Notes under the pieces: generated by a model
The model's input: the letters and a program-made list of their open reading frames with translations, nothing else
Databases searched by the model: none
Told to the model about the DNA's origin: nothing
From: Citrobacter arsenatis
GTDB lineage: Bacteria > Pseudomonadota > Gammaproteobacteria > Enterobacterales > Enterobacteriaceae
DNA length: 64,000 nucleotides
Reading direction: 5' to 3'
Assembly (NCBI RefSeq): GCF_004353845.1
Contig: NZ_CP037864.1
Location: 4,898,001-4,962,000 of the forward strand
Translations under genes and position numbers: made by a program
Shown here: in pieces, positions 35,521 to 43,706 of the stretch
How the letters are laid out: every line of letters starts with the position of its first letter
How positions within the stretch are numbered: the first letter of the stretch is position 1

Positions 35521-36738
35521 TTAAGACGATGACGCGGCCTCTGGTGACACCACCTGAGGCCGTTTTTTTAACCGCCAGGTCAGCAATAACGCCACCGCCA
35601 CCAGCCCGGCTGCCGCCAGATAAATAACCGGCACACCTGCCCACGTCATTACCAGTCCGGCCAGCGGCCCGGTAACTCCCAGCGATAAATCCATAAACAC
35701 CGTATAGGTCGCCAGCGCAGCCCCCTGATTTTGCTGGGGAACAGCTTTTACCGCTACCACTCCCAATGCCGGGAAGACCAGCGAGAACCCGGCCCCTGCC
35801 AGCAGGACGCCGATTTTCGCCATCCACGGCATGGAAGCTACCCCGACCAGCAGCAGACCAACAATCTCGACGCTAAAGCAGAGCATTGCCACATTCAACC
35901 CGCCTAAGCGGTTGATACCATTTGGGAACAACAAACGCGTGCCGACAAACGTGCAGCTAAAAAGCGTCAGCGCGAATGCGGCGCCGTCCCAACCTTTGGC
36001 ATCATAAAACAGGGTAATGAACGTGGCGATTACCCCAAATCCAGCGGAGGCCAGGGCCAGTGCCATACCGTACAACCAGACGCGCCCAAGCACCGCGCGA
36101 AACGGCAACGGTTTGCCTTTACTGGCCTTCACCGCCGGACGAGGGAGCGCCAGCAGTATCGCCAGCAACGCCACGCCCATCACGGTCAGCGCCAGCCCTT
36201 GTAAGCCGCCCCAGGCATAAAACAGAACGCCCAGCGGAGCGCCTATCGCCATCGCGCCATAGGTCACAATACCGTTCCACGAAATCACCCGCCCGATGTG
36301 CATTGAGCCAACCACCCCCACGCCCCACAGCGTAGAGCCGGTCCCGGCAAAGCTTTGCCCGATGCCAAGAATCACGCGCCCCATGCATAGCAGTAGCAGG
36401 CTTGCCAGCGGCCAGCCGTTCGTTGAACCCGCCAGTAAATAGCCCAGTCCGCTTAAAAAGCAGCCGCACAGGCCGAATACCACAATCTTCTTTGGCCCCA
36501 GCAGGTCGGCATAGCGACCTGCATGCGGACGGCTCAGCAGCGTAGCGAAATATTGCAGGCTGATGACCAGGCCAGCCCAGAAAGCGCTGAACCCCATCAC
36601 ATCATGGACATAGCCTGGCAATACCGCGAGCGGCAGGCCGATGGTCAGGTAGCTGGCGAAGTTAAACATCACCACAGAAACAATGCGCAGATTAAGGCGT
36701 AAACCGCTAAGCGTCGGTTCAGCGACGGGTTCGGGCAT
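35521..36738 (-). CDS. yhhS: MFS transporter YhhS
   Basis: This 405-aa major-facilitator protein has twelve predicted spans. The E. coli homologue is a proposed sugar/drug exporter (arabinose efflux group). The motif A-like GRYADLLGPKK lies between spans 2 and 3. The length matches E. coli. Its last codons overlap the dcrB terminator hairpin at 35535-35569. Confidence 0.94.
   Translation of the reverse strand: MPEPVAEPTLSGLRLNLRIVSVVMFNFASYLTIGLPLAVLPGYVHDVMGFSAFWAGLVISLQYFATLLSRPHAGRYADLLGPKKIVVFGLCGCFLSGLGYLLAGSTNGWPLASLLLLCMGRVILGIGQSFAGTGSTLWGVGVVGSMHIGRVISWNGIVTYGAMAIGAPLGVLFYAWGGLQGLALTVMGVALLAILLALPRPAVKASKGKPLPFRAVLGRVWLYGMALALASAGFGVIATFITLFYDAKGWDGAAFALTLFSCTFVGTRLLFPNGINRLGGLNVAMLCFSVEIVGLLLVGVASMPWMAKIGVLLAGAGFSLVFPALGVVAVKAVPQQNQGAALATYTVFMDLSLGVTGPLAGLVMTWAGVPVIYLAAAGLVAVALLLTWRLKKRPQVVSPEAASSS
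35535..35569 (+). terminator. dcrB terminator inside yhhS
   Basis: CGGCCTC-(14 nt)-GAGGCCG followed by seven T residues is a strong intrinsic terminator for dcrB. It lies wholly within the C-terminal codons of the convergent yhhS gene. Confidence 0.88.
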
Positions 36739-36871
36739 GGAGGGTCACCACATTTTCACAACTGTGTTTCATTTTTACCATGTTGCCGGACAGAAATCAG
36801 TAGTCAGTTTTGGAGTTTTAGTCGCAAACCAGCCGCTACACTTAATGCAAAAACGCAGGCAGGAAGAAAAC

Positions 36872-37921
36872 ATGACAACCCCTCAACCCGATAAAACGGG
36901 TTTGCACATTTTGCTCAAACTGGCCGCTTTGGTGGTGATCCTCGCCGGTATTCATGCCGCGGCGGATATCATCGTACAACTTCTGCTGGCCCTCTTTTTT
37001 GCCATTGTTTTGAATCCGTTAGTCACCTGGTTTATTCGCCGAGGTGTACGTCGCCCGGTAGCCATTACGTTAGTGGTGGTAGTGATGATGATCGCTCTTA
37101 CGGCGTTGGTCGGCGTTCTGGCGTCGTCAATCACTGAATTCATGGACCTGCTGCCAAAATACAACAAGGAGCTGACACGCAAAGTTCTGTATCTACAAGA
37201 GATGGTGCCTTTCCTGAATCTGCATATGTCTCCGGAGCGCATGCTGCAACGCATGGACTCCGACAAGCTGATGACCTTCACAACCACGCTGATGACGAGT
37301 CTTTCCGGTGCCATGGCCAGCGTCGTCCTGCTGGTGATGACGGTGGTCTTTATGTTGTTTGAAGTGCGTCATGTCCCCTATAAGATGCGCTTTGCGCTGA
37401 ATAACCCACAAATCCATATTGCGGGGCTGCATCGGGCGCTGAAGGGGGTGTCTCACTATCTGGCGCTGAAAACGCTGCTCAGCTTATGGACCGGCGCTAT
37501 CGTCTGGCTTGGGCTGGCGCTAATGGGGATTCAGTTTGCTCTGATGTGGGGCGTGCTGGCATTCTTGCTAAACTACGTGCCCAACATTGGCTCGGTCATT
37601 TCCGCTGTCCCGCCCATGATCCAGGCGCTGCTGTTCAACGGCGTTTACGAATGCGTGTTGGTTGGCGCACTGTTTCTGGTGGTGCATATGGTGATTGGTA
37701 ACATCCTTGAACCCCGCATGATGGGGCATCGGCTGGGGTTATCGACGCTTATCGTCTTCCTCTCTTTGTTGGTGTGGGGATGGCTGCTCGGCCCGGTAGG
37801 CATGCTGCTCTCCGTGCCGTTAACCAGCGTGTGTAAAATCTGGATGGAAACGACCACAGGCGGCAGCAAACTGGCAATTTTGCTGGGACCCGGCAGGCCC
37901 AAAAGCCGATTACCTGGATAA
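36872..37921 (+). CDS. yhhT: AI-2E family (PerM-like) membrane protein YhhT
   Basis: This 349-aa member of the AI-2E transporter family (UPF0118) is of unknown substrate. It has about seven hydrophobic segments, with the family stretch FLLNYVPNIGSVISAVPP and C-terminal EPRMMGHRLGLS. The start at MTTPQPDKTG (ATG at 36872, after AGGAAG) is chosen over a 63-codon longer frame that would overlap yhhS. Confidence 0.93.
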   Translation: MTTPQPDKTGLHILLKLAALVVILAGIHAAADIIVQLLLALFFAIVLNPLVTWFIRRGVRRPVAITLVVVVMMIALTALVGVLASSITEFMDLLPKYNKELTRKVLYLQEMVPFLNLHMSPERMLQRMDSDKLMTFTTTLMTSLSGAMASVVLLVMTVVFMLFEVRHVPYKMRFALNNPQIHIAGLHRALKGVSHYLALKTLLSLWTGAIVWLGLALMGIQFALMWGVLAFLLNYVPNIGSVISAVPPMIQALLFNGVYECVLVGALFLVVHMVIGNILEPRMMGHRLGLSTLIVFLSLLVWGWLLGPVGMLLSVPLTSVCKIWMETTTGGSKLAILLGPGRPKSRLPG

Positions 37922-37983
37922 ACTTGCAAACAGCATGTGAAGAATGGTACACAACCCCATTATTACTAAAGGTTAGCCCTGAT

Positions 37984-38562
37984 ATGTACCGGATCGTTCT
38001 TGGGAAAGTTTCTGTTTTAAGCGCTGGCGCACTGCCTGCCGCACTGAGTGAGCAGGCCCCGCAAGGTGCTCGTCGTGCGCGCTGGCTGGCAGGTCGCGTG
38101 CTGCTTTCCCATGCGCTTTCGCCCTTACCGGACATCATCTATGGCGAGCAAGGAAAACCGGCCTTTTCCGCCGACACGCCGCTGTGGTTCAATCTCAGCC
38201 ACAGCGGCGATGATATCGCCCTGCTGCTCAGCGACGAAGGGGAAGTCGGCTGCGATATTGAAGTCGTGCGCCCGCGCGATAACTGGCAGACGCTGGCAAA
38301 CACGGTGTTCAGTCTCGGAGAACATGCCGAAGTTGAGGCCGAACGCCCGGAGCAACAGTTGGCGGCGTTCTGGCGCATCTGGACGCGTAAAGAAGCTATC
38401 GTGAAACAGCGTGGCGGCAGCGCCTGGCAAATCGTCAGCGTCGACAGCACCGCGCTAACCTCCTCACTCTCTGTCAGCCAGTGCCAGCTCGACGCTCTGA
38501 GCCTGGCAGTCTGTACCCCCACGCCGTTTACCCTGAGCGCCGACGCCGTGCAGCGTCTGTAA
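37984..38562 (+). CDS. acpT: 4'-phosphopantetheinyl transferase AcpT
   Basis: AcpT attaches phosphopantetheine from CoA to a carrier protein; in E. coli it is not the main ACP synthase. Sfp-type motifs are present: GEQGKPAF, FNLSHSGD, the Mg-binding GCDIEV, and FWRIWTRKEAIVK. It is 192 aa from MYRIVLGKV (ATG at 37984), and the C-terminus after about residue 180 differs from the E. coli protein. nikA, which follows acpT in E. coli, is absent. Confidence 0.95.
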   Translation: MYRIVLGKVSVLSAGALPAALSEQAPQGARRARWLAGRVLLSHALSPLPDIIYGEQGKPAFSADTPLWFNLSHSGDDIALLLSDEGEVGCDIEVVRPRDNWQTLANTVFSLGEHAEVEAERPEQQLAAFWRIWTRKEAIVKQRGGSAWQIVSVDSTALTSSLSVSQCQLDALSLAVCTPTPFTLSADAVQRL

Positions 38563-38563
38563 C

Positions 38564-38599
38564 GCCCTCATTCCCGTGCGCCACCGCGCCATATCGTAA
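38564..38599 (+). pseudogene. Putative relic of the nikE 3' end
   Basis: The 49-bp gap between acpT and nikR encodes, in one frame, ALIPVRHRAIS-stop. This resembles the remembered E. coli NikE C-terminus (PAFPVRRRTTEKV), which directly precedes nikR there. It is read as the last codons left after deletion of nikABCDE. The match is short and from memory. Confidence 0.5.
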
Positions 38600-38611
38600 G
38601 GTTGAAATCGG

Positions 38612-39013
38612 ATGCAACGTATCACCATAACTCTCGATGACGATTTACTGGAAACGCTCGACGGCCTGAGCCAGCGCCGGGGCTACAACAACCGTTCCGA
38701 AGCGATCCGCGATATTCTGCGCGGCGCACTGGCGCAAGAAACCGCACAGGAGCACGGCACTCAGGGTTTCGCGGTGCTCTCGTATGTTTATGAGCATGAG
38801 AAGCGTGACCTGGCGAGCCGTATTGTTTCTACCCAACATCACCACCACGATTTATCGGTCGCCACGCTACACGTGCACATCAACCATGACGACTGCCTGG
38901 AAATCGCGGTGCTGAAAGGCGACATGGGCGATGTGCAGCATTTTGCCGATGATGTGATTTCCCAGCGCGGCGTGCGCCACGGTCACTTGCAGTGCCTGCC
39001 GAAAGAAGAGTAA
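38612..39013 (+). CDS. nikR: Nickel-responsive repressor NikR
   Basis: This 133-aa ribbon-helix-helix repressor has a C-terminal ACT-like nickel domain. The high-affinity nickel ligands H76, H87, H89 and C95 are all present. In E. coli it represses nikABCDE; here that operon is absent from its usual place and no GTATGA-N16-TCATAC operator was noticed in the window. It could control a nickel importer elsewhere or be a remnant. The ribosome site is the AAGG of the gap. Confidence 0.95.
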   Translation: MQRITITLDDDLLETLDGLSQRRGYNNRSEAIRDILRGALAQETAQEHGTQGFAVLSYVYEHEKRDLASRIVSTQHHHHDLSVATLHVHINHDDCLEIAVLKGDMGDVQHFADDVISQRGVRHGHLQCLPKEE

Positions 39014-39026
39014 TTGCCTGTTTCGT

Positions 39027-39102
39027 TGCCGGATGGCGGCTACGTCTTATCCGGCCTACGTCCGTTACCGTTTGTAGGCCGGGCAAGCGAAGCGCCCCGG
39101 CA
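39027..39102. repeat. REP pair after nikR
   Basis: TTGCCGGATGGCGGC..TTATCCGGCCTACG and TTTGTAGGCCGGGCAAGCG..CCCCGGCA form an inverted REP pair between convergent nikR and the hic genes. Confidence 0.85.
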
Positions 39103-39125
39103 ATGATGAGCAAACCAGCCAGCCG

Positions 39126-39485
39126 CTATGCCTGTTTGAGACTTTTGCTAAGCGTTTCGATGATCCATGTATTCACTGATACCTGCTCTTCCGCTGCCGC
39201 AAAACTTAAACGTTCTCCGAAAGATTCTGGATAGCGCAAAGTAAATGTCTTCAGCTTTTCCGGGTGTGCGTAAGGCTCTATCCCTGCGGCAGAGCAATCA
39301 TCAAGATACTCTCGTAAGGAAATTTCCCCCTCTTTTTGCAGCCCCTGAATGCTGTCAGAGACAAAATCACAATAGCCTGACAATCCCAGGAACTTACCGC
39401 GAAACGCATTAAGCTCAGGAACATAATTAATTACCGCAGGCTGACCGGCGATTTCCATTGAGTTTGGCGTTTTGGGTTTGATCAT
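39126..39485 (-). CDS. hicB: HicB-family antitoxin
   Basis: This 119-aa protein has the HicB plan: an N-terminal partial RNase-H-like fold (YVPELNAFRGKFLGLSGYCDFVSDSIQGLQKEGEISLREYLDDC) and a C-terminal ribbon-helix-helix DNA-binding tail (LRYPESFGERLSFAAAEEQVSVNTWIIETL). It would neutralise HicA and repress the pair. It overlaps hicA by 4 nt downstream of it, as in toxin-first hicAB operons. Confidence 0.88.
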   Translation of the reverse strand: MIKPKTPNSMEIAGQPAVINYVPELNAFRGKFLGLSGYCDFVSDSIQGLQKEGEISLREYLDDCSAAGIEPYAHPEKLKTFTLRYPESFGERLSFAAAEEQVSVNTWIIETLSKSLKQA

Positions 39486-39745
39486 GGTTTTACCCCTATA
39501 CTTGTTAACCAGTCACGTACGTTTTCGACCGCGCCTTTATCTGTATCCGGAGAAGGATGTGGTCTATGAAAACTCGCAATGCTCTTATTTAAAAGAAACT
39601 TACATCGCGAGCCTCGTCCTTCTTTGATTTCGCCACCTAACGCCTTGATCAGTGACTCGATTTCCGCCCACTTAATTCCCTGCGGCGTCGGTGCTTTAAA
39701 AAGCTGAACCAGCGTGTTCTTTTGCTTTTTGCGTAAAGACAACAC
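39482..39745 (-). CDS. hicA: HicA-family mRNA interferase toxin (variant)
   Basis: This 87-aa protein of the YcfA/HicA double-stranded-RNA-binding fold stops translation by mRNA cleavage in known systems. The usual catalytic G-S-H motif reads GRGSRCKF here (residues 43-50), with Arg/Cys in place of His. A conserved FHRPHPSPDTDKGAV segment follows at 59-73 and may carry the active histidine in this subgroup. The start is GTG at 39745 with GAAGGA five bases upstream. It is preceded by a perfect palindrome at 39768-39792. Confidence 0.85.
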   Translation of the reverse strand: MLSLRKKQKNTLVQLFKAPTPQGIKWAEIESLIKALGGEIKEGRGSRCKFLLNKSIASFHRPHPSPDTDKGAVENVRDWLTSIGVKP

Positions 39746-39767
39746 TTTTTCCTTCGTCGCATGTCCT

Positions 39768-39792
39768 TATGACTTCATCCTTTGAAGTCATA
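39768..39792 (-). promoter_or_regulatory. Palindromic operator of hicAB
   Basis: TATGACTTCA-TCCTT-TGAAGTCATA is a perfect 10-bp inverted repeat about 23 bases upstream of hicA. A third half-site (TGAAGTCA) is at 39822-39829. This suits binding by the HicB ribbon-helix-helix domain. Confidence 0.75.
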
Positions 39793-39834
39793 TTATAACA
39801 GCACACAATACAGTCAAGCGATGAAGTCAACCGA

Positions 39835-40962
39835 TTACGCCATCGTGCCAATCGTCTTTCGAAAGCGCAGCAGCGCTATCAGGAAAAACACCCCGCCAAT
39901 CCCCAGCAGCGTCAGGAACTGCGGCCAGACGATGCCAAACCCTGCGCCGCGGTAAAGTATCGCCTGCGCGAGGCTGACAAAGTGGGTGGTTGGCATCGTC
40001 AACATGATGTCCTGTACCGCCTGCGGCATGCTTTCACGCGGTGTGGAGCCACCGGAGAGCATCTGTAACGGCAGCAGCACCAGAATCATCAGCAGTCCCA
40101 ACTGCGGCATGGAGCGCGCCAGCGTGCCCATAAAAATGCCGATCGAGGTGGTGGCGAACAGGCTCAACGCCACGCCCAGCATAAACAACGGTATCGAGCC
40201 TTCAATCGGCACGCCGAGTACCCCTTTCACCATCAGCATCAGCGACAGACCAGAAACCACCAGTACCACCAGCCCCATCGACCAGATTTTGGCCATCATG
40301 ATCTCAAACGGCGTTACCGGCATCACCAGCAGATGCTCAATAGTCCCGTGCTCGCGTTCACGAATCAGCGCCGACCCGGTAAGCACAATCGCCAGCATGG
40401 TGATGTTGTTGATAATCGCCATTACCGCACCAAAGCGGGCAGGTTCCAGATTGGGGTTAAAGCGCATGCGCATTTCCAGTGCCACCGGCGGCTCACTGTT
40501 ATCACGATAACGCGACACAAAGCTGTTCACCTCGCCGCTAATGATATTCTGGATATAGCTGTTGCCGGTAAAGGCCTGACTCATCCTCGTAGCATCGACG
40601 TTCACCTGTATGTCCGGCTGCCGCCCGGCCAGGACATCACGCTGAAAATCAGGCGGGATGTTCACGGCGAAGGTGTAGCGTCCGGCATCCAGCCCGGCAT
40701 CCATCTCATCAGCAGTAATCATCTCCGGCGGTAAAAACCACGGGCGATAAAAGCTGTTCACGATCCGATTCGACAACTGCGACTGGTCCATATCGGCAAT
40801 GGCAATTGGCGCCAGATGCAGCGACCCCGGCAGAACGGTCGCGGAAGAATAAACCGAAATCGTGAAGGCGAAGACGATCAGCGTCAGCATCGCTTTGTCA
40901 CCCAGCAGACTGCGCAACTCTTTGATGCCAAGGTTATAAATATTGCGTAATCGGCGCATCAC
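39835..40962 (-). CDS. yhhJ: ABC-2 type permease YhhJ
   Basis: This 375-aa inner-membrane protein of the ABC-2 group has one N-terminal span, a large extracytoplasmic loop (about residues 45-175), and five C-terminal spans (TPRESMPQAVQDIMLTMPTTHFV between the last ones). It works with the ABC protein RbbA and the adaptor YhiI, a layout like drug or metabolite exporters YbhGFSR. The exported substrate is unknown. The start overlaps the rbbA stop by 4 nt. Confidence 0.93.
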   Translation of the reverse strand: MMRRLRNIYNLGIKELRSLLGDKAMLTLIVFAFTISVYSSATVLPGSLHLAPIAIADMDQSQLSNRIVNSFYRPWFLPPEMITADEMDAGLDAGRYTFAVNIPPDFQRDVLAGRQPDIQVNVDATRMSQAFTGNSYIQNIISGEVNSFVSRYRDNSEPPVALEMRMRFNPNLEPARFGAVMAIINNITMLAIVLTGSALIREREHGTIEHLLVMPVTPFEIMMAKIWSMGLVVLVVSGLSLMLMVKGVLGVPIEGSIPLFMLGVALSLFATTSIGIFMGTLARSMPQLGLLMILVLLPLQMLSGGSTPRESMPQAVQDIMLTMPTTHFVSLAQAILYRGAGFGIVWPQFLTLLGIGGVFFLIALLRFRKTIGTMA

Positions 40963-43706
40963 CCCTCCTGTTTTTTCAGCAGTAATACGCTCAAACCAAT
41001 CACCATCGGAATGGCGATTGCCAGCGGAATAAATAGCTGCCAGAGATCGGCCAGATCCAACGCTTTAGAGAACGTTCCGCGCGCGATGGTCAGAAAATGG
41101 CTGGTCGGGTAAATTTCGCCAATCCACCGACCCGGTCCTTCCAGCGAAGCAACCGGGTCGATCATCCCGGAAAACTGCGTCGCCGGGATCAACGTAATAA
41201 TCGCCGTACCAAAAATGGCGGCGATCTGGCTTTTCATAAACGTGGAGATGAGCAGCCCCAACCCGGTGGCAATGGTGACGTACAGCAGCGCGGCCAGCGT
41301 CAGCGTTAAAAAACTGCCCTTATGCGGGACGCCGAACACAAACACCGACAGCGCGCACAGCAGCAGGAAGTTCAGCATGCCCAGCACGATGTAAGGCAAC
41401 TGTTTGCCGAGCAAAAATTCGCTGCGGGTGGTGGGCGTAACGTACAGGTTGATAATTGATCCCAGTTCTTTCTCACGCACCACGCTGAGTGCGCTGAGCA
41501 TGGAAGGGATCATCATCAATAGCAGTGGAATAACCGCTGGAACAATCGCCGGCAGACTCTTCACATCCGGGTTGTAACGATAGCGAGTTTCAATGGTCAT
41601 CAGCCCGTTTTGCCCGCTGGCATTGGGTTGACGCGCCATCACATCCTGCAGCCAGGTCTGGTGCATCGCCTGCACATAGCCTCGGACCGTTTCAGCGCGG
41701 CTCGGCATTGCGCCATCAACCCAGACGCCAATCTTCACCGGCGTGCCGCGCGCGATATCGCGACCAAAATTTGGCGGAATTTCTATTGCTACCGCAACTT
41801 CGCCTGAACGCATCCGTTTGTCCAACTCGTCATAGCTGGTGAGCGGCGGCTGCTCAATAAAATAGCGCGATCCCGCCAGATTCAGCGTCCACGCCTGGCT
41901 GCTGACGGTCTGGTCACGATCGAGCACTGAAAAACGCAGGTTTTCCACATCCATGCTGATGCCGTAGCCCATGATCAGCATCAGGATCACCGTGCCCATC
42001 AGCGCCAGCGTTGAACGTACCGGATCACGTCGCAGCTCCAGCGCTTCACGGCGGCTGTAGCTGAACAAACGCCGCAGACTAAAGCCCTGCCGCGGCGGCT
42101 TATTGTTTTCATGCACAACCGGGACATTGGCTGGCGCTAACTGGGCTTCCGGCGCCGGGCCTGCCGCTTCCTGCAACCAGGAGATAAACGCCTCTTCAAG
42201 ACTGGCGGCACCACGCTGTTTCACCAGCTCCTGCGGCGTACCGCTGGCCAGTACTTTTCCGGCGTGCATCAGCGACATCCGGTCGCAGCGCTCCGCTTCG
42301 TTCATAAAGTGGGTGGAGATAAAAATGGTTACTTTGTCCTGACGCGACAGATCAACCATCAGTTGCCAGAACATGTCCCTCGCCACCGGATCAACCCCGG
42401 AGGTCGGTTCATCAAGAATAAGCATCTCCGGGCGATGGATAACCGCCACCGCCAGCGACAGGCGTTGACGGATCCCCAACGGCAGCGCGCCGGGCAACAC
42501 ATCTTCGACATCGGTCAGCGAAAAACGCTCGCTCATCTCCTGTACTCGCCCCGGAATTTCTGCTTCGGGGATATGGAACAGCCGGGCATGCAGCTCGAGG
42601 TTTTGCCGGACGGTCAGCTCACTGTAAAGCGAAAACGCCTGCGACATATAGCCTACCCGGCGGCGGGTATCGATATTCTTCGGGTCAACCGCTTGCCCAA
42701 ACAGCCATGCCTCACCTTCGCTTGCGGGCAGCAGTCCGGTGAGCATTTTCATGGTGGTGGATTTACCGCAGCCGTTGGAGCCGAGAAAACCGAAGATTTC
42801 CCCGCGCGGAATGCGAAAGTTAACGTGGTCAACGGCGACGAACTTGCCGAAGCGCATGGTCAGGTCTTTCGCCTCGATGGCAATTTCTTCCTGCTCAGCA
42901 TGATACGGCGGGATCACCACCGGTTTGTGCGCCTGACGCTGGGCCTCGGGTAACAGCGCGATAAACGCCTGCTCCAGCGTGTCGCTGGCGGTTTTTTCGC
43001 GTAGCTGCTGCGCGCTCCCGGTGGCTAACACCTCCCCGGCGTTCATCGCCACCAGCCAGTCAAAGCGCTCGGCTTCTTCCATGTAGGCGGTGGCAACCAG
43101 GACGCTCATGTTGGTCTGCCGCTGGCGGATGCTGTTAATCAGATCCCAGAACTGAGCGCGGGACAGCGGGTCGACCCCGGTGGTGGGTTCATCGAGAATT
43201 AACAGTTCCGGGTCGTGGATTAACGCGCAGCACAGCCCCAGCTTTTGCTTCATGCCACCCGAGAGTTTCCCGGCAGGACGATCGCGAAACGGTGCCAGTC
43301 CAGTGCTGTTCAGCAGCTCGGTAATCCGCGCTTCGCGCTCCGCTTTGTCATGACCAAACAGCCGGGCAAAGAAATCGACGTTCTCATACACCGACAGCGT
43401 GTGGTACAGGTTTTTCCCCAGCCCCTGCGGCATCCAGGCAATGCGCGGGCAGACATCCCGGCGATGTTTTGGGTCGCGCATATCGCCGCCCAGCACCATC
43501 ACGTTGCCGTGTTCAATAACCCGTGCGCCGGAGATGAGCGATAGCAGGCTCGATTTTCCGACGCCGTCCGGGCCAATCAGCCCCACCATACAGCGGGCGG
43601 GGATATCCAGCGTGATATTATTCAGCGCGACCGTTTTCCCGTAATGCTGACTCACGCCGTCAAGGTGCGCCACGGGAGGAACGGGAACCAGCGCCAGATG
43701 CGTCAT
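40959..43706 (-). CDS. rbbA: Ribosome-associated ABC ATPase/permease RbbA
   Basis: This 915-aa fusion has two ABC domains (Walker A GPDGVGKSS near residue 40 and GSNGCGKST near 310; signatures LSGGMKQKLG and LPLGIRQRLSLAVAV) followed by an ABC-2 membrane domain (from about 545). In E. coli RbbA has been described as ribosome-bound with a role in elongation. The operon context with yhhJ and yhiI also suggests export. It overlaps both neighbours by 4 nt. Confidence 0.94.
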   Translation of the reverse strand: MTHLALVPVPPVAHLDGVSQHYGKTVALNNITLDIPARCMVGLIGPDGVGKSSLLSLISGARVIEHGNVMVLGGDMRDPKHRRDVCPRIAWMPQGLGKNLYHTLSVYENVDFFARLFGHDKAEREARITELLNSTGLAPFRDRPAGKLSGGMKQKLGLCCALIHDPELLILDEPTTGVDPLSRAQFWDLINSIRQRQTNMSVLVATAYMEEAERFDWLVAMNAGEVLATGSAQQLREKTASDTLEQAFIALLPEAQRQAHKPVVIPPYHAEQEEIAIEAKDLTMRFGKFVAVDHVNFRIPRGEIFGFLGSNGCGKSTTMKMLTGLLPASEGEAWLFGQAVDPKNIDTRRRVGYMSQAFSLYSELTVRQNLELHARLFHIPEAEIPGRVQEMSERFSLTDVEDVLPGALPLGIRQRLSLAVAVIHRPEMLILDEPTSGVDPVARDMFWQLMVDLSRQDKVTIFISTHFMNEAERCDRMSLMHAGKVLASGTPQELVKQRGAASLEEAFISWLQEAAGPAPEAQLAPANVPVVHENNKPPRQGFSLRRLFSYSRREALELRRDPVRSTLALMGTVILMLIMGYGISMDVENLRFSVLDRDQTVSSQAWTLNLAGSRYFIEQPPLTSYDELDKRMRSGEVAVAIEIPPNFGRDIARGTPVKIGVWVDGAMPSRAETVRGYVQAMHQTWLQDVMARQPNASGQNGLMTIETRYRYNPDVKSLPAIVPAVIPLLLMMIPSMLSALSVVREKELGSIINLYVTPTTRSEFLLGKQLPYIVLGMLNFLLLCALSVFVFGVPHKGSFLTLTLAALLYVTIATGLGLLISTFMKSQIAAIFGTAIITLIPATQFSGMIDPVASLEGPGRWIGEIYPTSHFLTIARGTFSKALDLADLWQLFIPLAIAIPMVIGLSVLLLKKQEG

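Noticed and set aside
38563..39834. Search for a NikR operator near nikR
   Set aside because: No GTATGA-N16-TCATAC pattern was seen by eye here or elsewhere in the window; a computed search would be needed to exclude a degenerate site.
42264..42953. 229-codon frame opposite rbbA
   Set aside because: It is antisense to the conserved ABC domains of rbbA and lacks a start signal.
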